Source: Lepas anatifera (Eukaryota > Arthropoda > Thecostraca > Lepadidae). From it: 64,000 nucleotides of DNA. The DNA is taken from assembly GCA_034440635.1 (NCBI GenBank), contig JAOTON010001570.1, positions 1 through 64,000 of the forward strand. The letters are read 5' to 3'. Of this stretch, positions 25,701-34,935 are shown one piece after another. The notes beneath the pieces are model-generated. The model worked only from the letters and a program-made list of their open reading frames with translations. It had not been told where the DNA came from and searched no databases. A program made the translations under genes and the position numbers. Position 1 is the first letter of the stretch. Every line of letters starts with the position of its first letter.

Positions 25701-28700
25701 CTGCCTACTAAAAACGGGAGCATGCGACTGCTTATTAAAAACGGGAGCATGCGACTGCTTATTAAAAACGGGAGCATGCGACTGCTTATTAAAAACGGGA
25801 GCATGCGACTGCTTATTAAAAACGGGAGCATGCGACTGCTTATTAAGAACGGGAGCATGCGAATGCCTCCTAAAAACATGGAATAATATCTCTATTCCAT
25901 GGCTAAAAACGGGAGCACGCAATTGGCTACTAAAAACGGGAGCGCGCAATTGGCTACTAAAAACGGGAGCATGCAGCTGCCTGCTAAAAACGCGGGAGCA
26001 TGCGGATGCCTACTAAGAACGGGAGCACGCAGTTGGCTACTAAAAACGGGAGCATGCAACTGGCTACTAAAAACGGGAGCATGAGGCTGCTTATTAAAAA
26101 CGGGAGCATGCGGCTGCTTATTAAAAACGGGAGCATGTGACTGCCTGCAAAAACATGGAATAATATATCTATTCCATGGCTAAAAAACGGGAGCACGCAA
26201 TTGGCTACTAAAAACGGGAGCATGCAACTGGCTACTAAAAACGGAAGCATGAGGCTGCTTATTAACACGCGCATTGACGGGGGCCTGAGCCACCTTCGCA
26301 TTGACGGGGGCGGGTACTCGCCCCCCTAAGATCTCGAGAACCACGGTAGGTAGCAAAAAACGGTAAACGGCGTTGGGCTGCCCATCCACTTCTCCATCGA
26401 AAATATTTGTACCATTTTTTTGTCAGGTCACATTTAAGGTCACGAGAGGTCAAAACATGCCCGTCATAGGGATAACATGTAAATTCAGTTTTTCGGCCAT
26501 TACATCTGAACAAGTACAGATAGAGCAAAACGACTTGAACTGTATGAATCCTCTTAGCAAGCCGAATCGAATGATATATAATTTGACCTTGCTAGGTCAA
26601 ATCAAGGATTTGAGCTGACCTGAGGTCAGGTCAGGGTCAAATTATACAAAATTCATATCATTAGAACCGCAAAGCCCAGGCGAGTCTAATGCAGCTAAAA
26701 TAAATGCTCTATCACCATCCGTTACTGAGTTATTCCGTAAAAACCATTTTTCCCATGTATTTCCAATGGAGAGGTCATGCCTCGTACCTGACCTTAGGTC
26801 ATCGATATCAAAAATACCGGAACATATTTTAGAGAACTCGGTGGGACCATTATGTGATATGAGTTTCAATCGGATAAGTTCACCCTGCTTCGACTTATGC
26901 TATCTTAAACTTTTTTGAGGTCGGGTCGCTTGACCTGTACTGGTGACCTGACCTGAGATGACCTAACCTTAACATTTTCACAGAAGCTGTAAAAATGATG
27001 AGGGTAAAGGTATACCAAGTACGGCGGCGCTACGCACCGCCGTTTTTCTACTGTCTCCGAAAAACCCGAGGGGGCGGGTACCCACCCCCCGTCAATGCGC
27101 GTGTTAAAAACGGGAGCATGCGGCTGCTTATTAAAAACGGGAGCATGCGGCTGCCTACTAAAAACGGGAGCATGCGGCTGCTTATTAAGAACGGGAGCAT
27201 GTGACTGCCTGCAAAAAACATGGAATAATATCTCTATTCCATGGCTAAAAACGGGAGCACGCAATTGGCTACTAAAAACGGGAGCACGCAATTGGCTACT
27301 AAAAACGGGAGCATGCGGCTGGCTACTAAAAATGGGAGCATGCGGCTGCCTAGTAAAAAACGGGAGCGCTTTCAGTGGGAGTGGGCATTCCACTAATAAG
27401 GTTTGTAAATATTGTATTTCTAATCCTGTAATGGGCGAGGTAATAAACAATTTGCCGATCATTAAACACATAGTGAATTTAAAAAGCAAACTGCCAGAAT
27501 TACAGGCTTGCAAGCCCCTATTATTTCATCAATTTCTACTTTCATCTCTTGAAAGGGGCTTTATGGTAGATAAAGATAGGCTGCGTATCCCATACGCGGT
27601 TTCTGGCAAACTAACTTTATTTAATCTTATTCATTTTTCTCTCTCACACACTTTTTTAAATTTATTTATACCACATCGTATACCGCATCGTATGTGTGCA
27701 TGGCCACCTACTCGCTGCTCTGACCCGCCTGCGCCTGCCCCTGGCCTGCTGGACCGTGGGGCATCGGTACCACCATGTGCGTTTTCTTACCTCGTCATCT
27801 TTTTTACCTCATATGCCCGTTTTGTAACCCATGTGTATTGTGTGCTTCTGTTTCTGAATATATACATGGATGTAAAGCAAGCTCTATGACGCTTGGTAAA
27901 ATACTTTTACTTATTTACATAAAAATGTCGAGGCAAACTGTTCCAGACCTAATAAGCAGGTCAAATGTTTAGTTTTGGTGTTAACGGACAAGCGAATCTG
28001 AAAACCAGTGTAATAACTATTAGTGGAAAGATTAACAAATTCAGCGGATTAGTAATTGGCAGAGAAATGAAACACTCGCCGACGCGCAGGTTTAGTTTTG
28101 AGGTTAATCGGTTCCGCAGCCCGAGCAAAAGAACTTCACTAGGGCTCACATTTACAGCCTAACATACCATCTATTCACGTGGTCTTCGAGTTTCTGAGCA
28201 TGCGCTGCGGAAGGTTACCAGACAGTGACAGTATGCAAGTAAAGCCTTCGTCCTCTTGAGCAGGTAATGTGTGACGGCATGACTTATTTGGATGTTTTGG
28301 TGGATACGTCTTCTTTTCGTCATCTTTTGAACGAGGATAAGCATAAACAAGTCCATTAAGAAACGAGCGTGAATAAATCAACTAAAACACGTAGAACAGG
28401 TATTTTGGATGATGCAAATAGACAAAAGTAGAAGCCACTAGAACAGAAAGGTATTTTACCAATGCAGTATTGCCGAGGACGAACTTTTATAACAGTGAGA
28501 ATGACACAAGTGTTCTTGGAATCGACGCGGCACCAGCATGTCGCAGCTCAGCTGTAGGAAATCGTCGGATGAAATGAACGAGCCCGCAGCTAGCATTTCA
28601 TGAACAATGATAAAGTGAGGTATGCAATTTACAGCACGAAATCACGCCAGGGATTTGGCGCTAAGGCTGCACCTGGCCGAAGGTCATTGGCCTTTATCGG

Positions 28701-29919
28701 ATTTAATGAGTGACAATTGGCTTAGTAGATCATCTTTGTAGCGTCATTTATTTTCTTTGTACCAGTATTGTCACTGAGTTGTTGGGTATGAACAAAGTAG
28801 CAGTAATAAAACAAGACTCGGAAATGCCATTGTCCCCATGCATGCACCACCATAAATTTCAAGTAAACTTCAGGGAACATGCATTGCCATGCAGTCTAGG
28901 GCTGCCACTTTGAAAATCATGCATTTAATGGACATACATAGAGTTTGCTTGTGATATGAGTAACGCGATACCACAATGTATTCTCCGACAAAGAAAAATT
29001 ACATGAATAGCTCGACTGGTGGTGAACCCATCCCTTTCACTCGTTGGTGACCCATGTTTGTAATATTTGTTGAGATAAATATTGACTATTTAAATCTGGA
29101 GTGTGATGCGGGGCCTATAACATTAGTTTCAAATGCATGAAGCTATCCTGCGTCATCACCAGCAAGCCAGGCGCTTATGTTTCCAAATCGGCGCTGAGTA
29201 CCAATAGTGGGACAAAGCCGAAGTTTTGGGCGCCCTGACTCCACGAATTCTGATGGCTTGAACTTCAGGCTTATTGGAATTCTGGGCAGCGCCACCGGTC
29301 TGAAAGCTATGGAAACAACTTTTGTCGACCTGCCAGTGATGGCAAGGGGCTTTTGATTGGATCCTGAGACTTCATTCAGTGTACGTGCCCAGGCAAGGTG
29401 GCAATAAGCAGCACTATTAAGCAGGAGACCAGTTGAAACAATACCAAAATAAGCCCTCTGTAGCTTCTGAAGTTACAGCTTTGGATACAAAAATACTATT
29501 GAAACTGAATGAAACAAAAAGTGCACTCAAAATATTGCTACGAGACACATGTTAAGGCAAAGTCACTCACGGTAAAATGTTAACAAATAAAAAATATGTA
29601 TAGATGTAGCAAGGGAAAATCGTGAGGAACAAGACTTTTAACATCATCTATCTGAAAGTTACAGCAAATAAAATAAATTAAACACGTTAAAAGTGAGATC
29701 TTTCAACAAGGTTTCCTTTTTGTGATGGTATTTTGTGTCTTTTTACAAAATGACCATCAACAAGCATATATTTTCAGTGGGTCGGAACCAGTTTTTCCCT
29801 GTCTCCGCAGTCACATACTGCCTTGTTTCTTTTTGCATCGAAGCTTATTTGAGTTCTCTCTCTCCCTCTGCTTCTTTCCCTCTATTATTTCCTTCTCACT
29901 CCTTTTCCGCAACCCTCCA

Positions 29920-29950
<31 letters not shown>

Positions 29951-30086
29951 ATCTACATCCTTCTCTTTCCCTCCTCTCCTACTTGCCTCTCTCCCTGTGT
30001 AGGTCAGCCAGCAGTTCGTCCAAGTTGACCTCCGCTGAGAGGCAGAGCACCGCCCCCAGAGACAAGGTCAGAACAGCCCGCAGCAT
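16462..30086 (-). CDS. Hedgehog-type Hog/Hint autoprocessing protein, 7-exon gene model
   Basis: The exons are 29987-30086, 23979-24106, 23496-23607, 19507-19584, 18510-18675, 17766-17869 and 16462-16667. Their lengths sum to 894 bp, that is 297 residues plus a stop, and every junction is in phase. Predicted order: signal peptide (about 1-18), N-terminal part to residue 110 with cysteines spaced C-x5-C-x11-C-x2-C, then the Hint domain from C111. In hedgehog proteins the Hint domain cuts the chain before this Cys and links the N-terminal fragment to a sterol. Here CFPG, the Asp of WLDK (156), His182, and the Cys of ASCYA (250) match the known catalytic positions; the TxxH Thr is Ser179. The N-terminal part does not resemble the hedgehog signalling domain, so this is probably a hedgehog-related Hog gene, possibly akin to the family called Lophohog. 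Exons 3-7 are secure; exons 1-2 are inferred. Confidence 0.8.
17636..17690. repeat. CT/CTCTGG microsatellite in Hog intron 6
   Basis: (CT)n with an embedded run of the 6-bp unit GGCTCT, about 75 bp downstream of the exon 6 donor on the transcribed strand, where it reads as GA-rich. Confidence 0.85.
17766..17869 (-). CDS. Hog gene exon 6: Hint continuation
   Basis: A 104-bp exon with acceptor TTGCTGCAG and donor ACTG/GTGGGT. It encodes FAGDVHIGDVLKV followed by ELWSPVVAVRHLLGTG, matching the hedgehog Hint segment F...I..G..V.V.......L....V..V. Phases 2 in and 1 out fit exons 5 and 7. Two longer overlapping frames in other registers, at 17619-17996 and 17684-17884, are shadows. Confidence 0.88.
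18510..18675 (-). CDS. Hog gene exon 5: Hint core
   Basis: Acceptor GCGGTAG, donor CACG/GTCAGT, phase 1 in and phase 2 out. It encodes GQLVFSPVVMWLDKR, then a strand ending in LSSNHVMLV. Hedgehog Hint domains have ..G.LVYS..L.FLD.. and ..LT..HL..V at these places. The Asp of WLDK and the His of SSNH correspond to the residues required for sterol transfer and for thioester formation. The usual Thr of T-x-x-H is Ser here, a conservative change. The join with exon 4 gives DRVLAARRSGQLVFS without a gap. Confidence 0.9.
18849..19047. mobile_element. Inverted-repeat MITE in Hog intron 4
   Basis: Two arms of about 70 bp face each other. The left starts AGCATCTATGGTAGGAGGGA; the right, read on the minus strand, starts AGCATCTATGGTGGAGGGA. 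Both continue with CCCGTCATCAAGACATG and end near TTGGTTTTTGT. The arms differ at roughly one base in ten. The short centre is AT-rich. No target duplication is clear. Confidence 0.8.
19507..19584 (-). CDS. Hog gene exon 4: start of Hint domain
   Basis: A 78-bp exon with acceptor CTGGCAG and donor AG/GTGAGG, phase 1 at both ends. It encodes SGQVLKESGDVISMSELRLQ then DRVLA, matching the hedgehog Hint N-terminus where a G..V pattern is followed by LR.GDRVLA. It completes CFPG from exon 3. The exon and its acceptor are partly duplicated just upstream, at 19616-19699; see the repeat entry. Confidence 0.88.
19533..19699. repeat. 83-bp tandem duplication of the Hog exon 4 start
   Basis: Copy 1 (19533-19615) holds the 5' two thirds of exon 4 with its acceptor. 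Copy 2 (19616-19699) repeats it upstream on the transcribed strand, with an intact acceptor at 19668-19669 and GSGQVLRESGDVIRMSEL coding potential. Copy 2 has no donor. Because 83 is not a multiple of three, using its acceptor and reading on hits a stop inside copy 1. Copy 2 is therefore a duplicated decoy acceptor or dead exon. Confidence 0.88.
21258..21305. repeat. (CT)n microsatellite
   Basis: Pure and near-pure CT repeats with short C runs, inside Hog intron 3. Confidence 0.9.
22728..22775. repeat. (GA)n microsatellite
   Basis: Near-perfect (GA)n run in Hog intron 3. The overlapping frames owe their RERER and SLSLS stretches to it. Confidence 0.9.
23496..23607 (-). CDS. Hog gene exon 3: four-Cys module and autocleavage site
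   Basis: Bounded by a CTGCAG acceptor and a strong CAG/GTGAGT donor (phase 1). It encodes NCYAQGKCLYYSKRMKSEFC followed by GTCGKPPG and CFP. The cysteines lie at C-x5-C-x11-C-x2-C. The second half loosely recalls the end of ShK-type cysteine motifs (a Met eight residues before a C..CG pair), but the spacing differs and I do not assign that family. G/CFPG is the hedgehog autocleavage signature; the Cys is the thioester nucleophile. The donor splits the Gly codon exactly where exon 4 resumes. Confidence 0.85.
23979..24106 (-). CDS. Hog gene exon 2
   Basis: This exon encodes an acidic, glycine-rich linker with VDYADDYPASDIDAARTLMA near its end, and finishes at AGG/GTAAGC in phase 0, which fits the phase-0 start of exon 3. 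The 5' limit is uncertain. The acceptor GCATAG at 24107-24108 gives phase 1 and joins exon 1 in frame. A second acceptor five bases downstream (start 24101) would be phase 0 and would not fit exon 1. The stretch before the acceptor is only weakly pyrimidine-rich. No known domain is recognised. Confidence 0.6.
24107..25694. other. Part of Hog intron 1, no exon seen
   Basis: AT-rich sequence between the tentative exon 2 and the 27-bp minisatellite. No coding block with splice sites was recognised. Confidence 0.5.
25695..26261. repeat. 27-bp minisatellite with hairpin-bearing higher-order unit
   Basis: Tandem units of AAAAACGGGAGCATGCG plus a 10-bp variable part (GACTGCTTATT, GCAATTGGCTACT and others). 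The 27-bp length keeps all frames open, which explains the long repetitive frames on both strands. At about 25873 and 26152 units are interrupted by a palindromic block, CATGGAATA..TATTCCATG, giving a higher-order repeat. Most units contain TTAA, the target of the element inserted next to it. Confidence 0.95.
26262..27107. mobile_element. TTAA element A (non-autonomous), inserted in the minisatellite
   Basis: 846 bp including flanking TTAA. The left end is TTAACACGCGCATTGACGGG; the right end read inward is the same 20 bases. Subterminal GGGTAC palindromes occur at both ends. The left end contains a second copy of GCATTGACGGGGG after the spacer GAGCCACCTTC. The interior is full of AGGTCA/TGACCT half-sites and has no transposase. 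Removing the element and one TTAA restores a normal 27-bp unit (GCTTATTAAAAACGGGAG). TTAA duplication is the signature of piggyBac-type transposition; the family name is an inference. Confidence 0.88.
27108..27366. repeat. 27-bp minisatellite, second block
   Basis: Continuation of the array at 25695-26261 after the TTAA element, including a third copy of the hairpin block at about 27218. It breaks off near 27366 in CGGGAGCGCTTTC. Confidence 0.95.
27367..29914. other. Part of Hog intron 1, no exon seen
   Basis: No recognised exon. The frame continuing out of the minisatellite to 27889 contains a stretch after 27370 (with KVCKYCISNPVMGEVINNLP) that looks less repetitive, but I recognise no domain and find no supporting splice sites. 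Confidence 0.4.
29915..29960. repeat. (CT)n microsatellite
   Basis: Pyrimidine tract on the plus strand, so GA-rich in the Hog transcript. It starts about 30 bp inside intron 1. Confidence 0.9.
29987..30086 (-). CDS. Hog gene exon 1: signal peptide (tentative)
   Basis: The frame begins MLRAVLTLSLGAVLCLSAEV, a short basic start, a hydrophobic core and a small-residue cleavage region typical of a secretory signal. It then reads through LDELLADLHRER and stops two codons later unless spliced. The only good donor is a GC type, G/GCAAGT, at 29986-29985, which leaves phase 1. That is the phase the next exon needs. A GA-rich tract follows inside the intron. Assignment to the Hog gene rests on strand, order, phase and the need for a secretion signal; the link across 5.9 kb is inferred. 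It could instead be the first exon of another secreted protein. Confidence 0.55.
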
Positions 30087-31825
30087 CCTGGTGGTGTTGC
30101 TCAAACTGCCGGCACGGTGAAGACGGAGGGTAATCACATCGTTCACAAAGCTTTTGAATTAAGATTGATGTGGTTGCGCAAGGAGAAAGGATACACATGA
30201 GAGAGTCTCCAGCCAAGGGCCCATGTTACGCTGGTCAATATACAAGAATATGCGTACTGTAAACATTGTTTTATGCATTTGTTTTGTTTTTATTTGTTTT
30301 GTTTTTGTTTTGTTTTTTTGCGTGGTATCTCCCACGACGAGGGAGAGGTAGAAGGATGGGACTGGGGCAGAGTGCTCAGTCCTGGTTCTGGACGTGCTCC
30401 ATCCCGCGTCCCTTGGTTCACGCATTTGTTTGGAACGGTGAGAGAGTGGTAAAATTATTTCCGGTGGCATGGAAAACTACAAAACATGAAAACAGATGAA
30501 GATGCTTATAGAATTGACCACTTATGCACAGTTCAGACAACTTCCATGCAAGGCCTCTCAAAACCAGTGTATTCAGTTAACTACTATTCATTTACGTCGA
30601 CTTCAGATCTTTTATTCAAGAGTCACCGATGACATGAATATCAAACACCCAACGCAGGAAATATAATTCATTTAGAGGATGGGAAGAGAACGTTTACTGA
30701 AATTGTAGAGTATATTATCCGAGACAACACTCCGTGCTCCTCAGTCCCCACGGACGCCCGTCCACTTTCCGCCCAGTTTCCCAGCGTTACTGACTCAGCA
30801 GTTAGGCGGGACAGTTCGCACAACCCGAAGGCACCACGGCACTGGCTGCACGCGTCGTTCTGTGACGTAACTAACAAAACGGCGTAAAGTCAGTCAGCCA
30901 AGTGAATTGAAATGCACTATAAAGCTCTTCGGAAAATAAATGTACGGCGTTTATTTTAAGGACAATAGGCTCAAGCAGCTATGGAATTCTGCTCCAACAG
31001 GTGGAGGCATTCACCTGACATTTACACGGTGTGTCGGTTTTGCGATGTCTCTTTTAAAATAAAGCTACTTTGCCCTCTTTTCTCACTTCGCTCCGAGGCT
31101 TTACTGTACTGTGAAAGAGCGCACTACGGCGTAGCCTAGTTTCAGAAGAAGCATTGCGGCTCAGTCTAACTCTCACCGTCAATGTATTGCGGCGCAGTGC
31201 ACCAATGCCGGGACTCCCGCGGCTTCAAGACACTAGCTTTTTTGTCTTCACCCGTGGCGAAACCTCTATCCCATGGAGCCTACTAAGTCGAAGGCTCCAG
31301 ACCGATTTCTTTAACGCATGAAGAAAACGAAAAGAAAGGCCGTTTGATCACTGGGTTGTCCACATATGAAAGTGTTCTTCAAACAACATGTGAAGGCTTA
31401 GTGCTACATAAGACATCCGCTCTTTTATTCATATTTGAGAATTTAGCAGAACAAGTTTGTATAAGGAGCAATGCACTTAATTTTCTAAGCGTGTTCATCT
31501 TTTGTGCAAATCCTGAAACTTAAATTGTAAGATGATGAGCTTTCTGAGACGATTGCCTGAGCATAGCCTTGTCTCGGTTCCTTTCCTCAATTAGGTAGGG
31601 ACGCATCACCAGAAAAAAGACAATTCGGAAGACTTGACGAGCATACAGACTTTAGACCAGCTATTGTTTGCGGTAGGACGGCACCCGATTTGAAATTCAG
31701 AAATCCGACTGAAACCGGATTTGTCTGATTTGATTCTCAACTGCGACCAGATTTAGAGTTTCCTGAGAGTCTACAGTGGGAAATGCTCGACATGTTATCA
31801 ACCACAAGAATCGACAAGAAAATTG
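30087..31825. other. Upstream of the Hog gene model, no feature resolved
   Basis: This is the 5' flank of the tentative first exon. I see no convincing TATA box, and no exon on either strand. A short T-rich (TTTTGTTTTG) stretch lies at about 30278-30318. Confidence 0.45.
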
Positions 31826-31985
31826 AATTTTTATATAAGCGCAGCAATAACGTGGGATGTTTTCCGAGTCTGAGAGCGCATATGAAGAGAGGAAGAGTAA
31901 ACCGTTACCAAGGAATAGAGAGAAATCGTTCTTTCCTCGCCGCAACCACCAGAGACTTGTACTTGTGCTTTCTATTGTTACGAAT
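31826..31985 (+). repeat. Dispersed repeat, copy 1
   Basis: About 160 bp resembling 34436-34600 in the same orientation, sharing ATATAAGC.CAGCAATAAC, GTTA.CAAGGAATAGAGAGAAAT and GCAACCAC.AGAGACTTG. Both copies can be read in one frame as YQGIERN followed by AATTRDL, but they carry no recognised domain. An old transposon fragment is the simplest explanation. Confidence 0.75.
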
Positions 31986-34435
31986 TGACTGAAAGGTTCA
32001 CAATTATCTTGATAATTCCAACGTTTCTTGTATTGAAGACTCGGTCAGATACTAATTCAGTGACTAGCACCTGGAGTTAATTTTTTGGGAAGACGTAAAT
32101 GTATTCATCCATTCCTTGAATCGATCTATTTTTGTTTGTTCATGACTTTTGTCAATAAACACCAAAAAAACATATTACTTATGAGTTTTCATTTGTTCAT
32201 AAGTAGAACTTAAGATGCTGTTACGGCTGTGGCTATGTTACAGCTATGGCCTAAAACTATTTGTTGTAAATAGTATAAAAGGGAAAAGTTGCTATCGCTT
32301 CACTGTTTTTGGTGCACAAGGTAACTTGCAGAATTTCCGAATAAAAATCTGACAAATCTGACCACCGAACAAATTTCAAAAGGTGACTGGCAATCCGGAA
32401 AAATTATCAGGGCTCCAAAACTGGTGCAGCCCAAGTCTGTAAGGATATTTTCCACAAATAGTGTTTGTTTGGCGACCCCATTACCTACCCGGTGTTTCCG
32501 AGTCACAACACCTGCAGCGTGACCACGGAAAATCAATTCTGACAACAATGACTTGTTTACGGCCACGGAGAGGAGATAATGAATGGCGGGAAGCAGGCTG
32601 TCGTCACGGATTTTTTACTGGGGCCTCACACTGGGTCTGGGGTCGGCCCAAGGTCCGAGGAAAACAGCGGTCGAACGTGCACATGGACTGCCTTAGAAGA
32701 CGCTGCTGTTGTACAGGGTGAGCGCCAAAATTTGGCAACGTCCTCGTAGGTCAACGCAGGTGATAGGAAGAAAATGCCGTGTGAATATTGCTCGGCCTAC
32801 CTGTCCTCCGGGACATGCATCATACTGTTGTGTGCTGCCTCAATACATGTGTATGGTCTAAAGGGGAAAAAGCTTGGGTGGAGTGTCAAATGCCCGCTCG
32901 CGTCACAACTGGAGGGCGCGCCACTCCGTTCTTCTCTTCGCTTTCAATGAGCATGGGAAGGCTTCGAAAGTATTTGAAGATAGTTTTCCATAAGACGGGT
33001 GAAATGAGAAAACCACAAACAGTTATAACACTTCAGATTGTTTATAAATAGTGGCTTCTTCGTCCGTGCAGTTATACTGAAGCTGACCTGCCCTTGATTT
33101 TACTCCTGGAAATTTTTCAGCTTGCTTTCAATGATTTGGCAAGACTTGGCATTTCAGACAAGTGCTTCCAGAGTAAAGGCCAAGCACGACATTAAGTGAG
33201 CTCATGTTTTCAGAGGGACAGGACTGCCTGTCACCGGTGATGCAGGGACTCATTAGCGACGATCAAACTCAGTCAGCTGATGCGATGAGTGTCGATGAGG
33301 AGGTGCTAAACATGCAAGCCTCAATATCGCACCATTGATCACTCGGCTTGACAAGACTTCGAAAGCTGAAGCTATCATGCTGACAAAGACATTGTGGTTT
33401 TATTCATTTGTCAGCTCATCTTCATGACTTGATGTAAACGGAAGTCCCTTTTCATGACCGTTTGCTCGTTCTATAGTCAGATTGTTATCTTTTTGATGAT
33501 CTCGAGAGCTAGTTCTGGCTTATTTAGATCCAAATAGGTAAATAGACTCGAGTTCGTCGTGACTTATGGTGTTTTCCAGCAAAATATTCATGTTTCTCGC
33601 CGGTTCATGAGCTGTATTTCAATTGCTTCCTGCTTTGGTACAAATACTGTTGACCTTATTTGCACAAGGCCTAGCACTAAATTTGTGACGGTTTCCACCG
33701 CTATGCCCGCATTAAGCTACAGCTCAGCCCGACTCTATTTCTGTTCACCATTCTAGTGCAATTTAATTCCGATAATGTGCCGGCACCCGCCTGCTGCAGT
33801 GACATACGGCCGTCGTAACTTCCACAGCGACGTCAATTACGTATTCATTATACCTCGGTGCTCAGTTTAATCGGCATTCATTGACACTGGTATACTGCTT
33901 GTCCAAGCTCCATCAGGTCTGGGGGAATAGACGATGTGCCATTTTGTCTCGTAATTCCCCTGGTATTTCTTACTCTTGTGGTCCTTTTTACCACCATTAT
34001 GTACGGGGCTTTACTAACTCTATAGTCACTCACCTGATCGATGTGGAACCTAATACCAGTGTTGTACACGTCCAAAGGAGTAAACACTGCAGACTTACAA
34101 GCGTGTACTAACGAACTATTTCATAAAAGCGATACTCAGTAAATATCGTGCTGTTAAACTCAGGAACTGCTCCAGACTTATTACGTTACTTTATACCGTG
34201 TGTCTCTCCCGAGCTCGTGCTCTGATTAGTCGGTTTGGCGCCATGGAATCAGCTGGCTTTGGAACCAATTACGTAGCTTAGATACTCGGTTTTTATTAAG
34301 TCGAGTGGAATTGTTATGATATTTTATAAGATTTATTTTTAAGACTTATCCCCTGGGGTAGCCATAGATATAAGATTCAATAATAGTTATTGATCACGAT
34401 AATATGGTGTCAATCACTAGAATTTACCAGAAAGG
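31986..34435. other. No gene seen
   Basis: Short frames only. No splice-bounded coding block or element was recognised. Confidence 0.5.
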
Positions 34436-34600
34436 TAAATTTTCATATAAGCACAGCAATAACATCAATATATTTTCTGAGTTTGAGAACACATATCAAG
34501 AAAAGAAGAGTGGACTGTTATCAAGGAATAGAGAGAAATTATTATTTCTTTGCTGCAACCACTAGAGACTTGCACCCGTGCTTACTATCTACTTTTTTGA
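34436..34600 (+). repeat. Dispersed repeat, copy 2
   Basis: Second copy of the repeat at 31826-31985, about 75% similar by eye, same orientation, 2.6 kb away. Confidence 0.75.
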
Positions 34601-34635
34601 ATAGTTAGTTTATTTGAAGTACCTGAGTAAATAGT

Positions 34636-34935
34636 GGTAACTATTTACTTAGCTAAACAGTATGTACTATTTACTGAGCTAATAGGCGGATCCGGGGGCA
34701 GGGGGACGTGCCCCCGATCGCCCTCGGTGCCCCTGAGGTCGATGGCGCCCCCGAATGTGCTTCCTCCGGATCGAGTGGCGCCCACCGCGGATTTGGCGCC
34801 CCTGATGGTTTTGCCGGTCAGAGGCGCCCCTGGTCGGATGGGCCCCGGATGCCCCTGATCGGACCTGGGTTGTAGCTAAATATTATGTACTATTTACTGA
34901 GCTAAATAGTATGTACTATTAAATGGTAAGCACTG
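34636..34935. repeat. AT-rich tandem repeat split by a GC-rich block
   Basis: Units of TATGTACTATTTACTGAGCTAA occur at 34650-34681 and again at 34880-34915. Between them, 34686-34865 is strikingly GC-rich, begins GGCGGATCCGGGGGC and has repeated GGCGCCCC words. The block looks like an insertion, and its left end resembles the hAT-like ends at 1796 and 47397, but no matching right end is clear. Confidence 0.6.

Noticed and set aside
25448..26301. Repetitive frames on both strands (MRLLIKNGS, MLPFLISSR types)
   Set aside because: A 27-bp unit keeps every stop-free frame open. No start context, signal or domain is present and the unit is clearly a minisatellite.
27095..27889. 264-codon plus-strand frame
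   Set aside because: The first third is minisatellite and the rest has no recognised domain or splice evidence.
16980..30086. Canonical hedgehog ligand
   Set aside because: No piece of the hedgehog signalling domain was found upstream of the cleavage site; exon 3 enters the Hint directly from a different cysteine-containing stretch.
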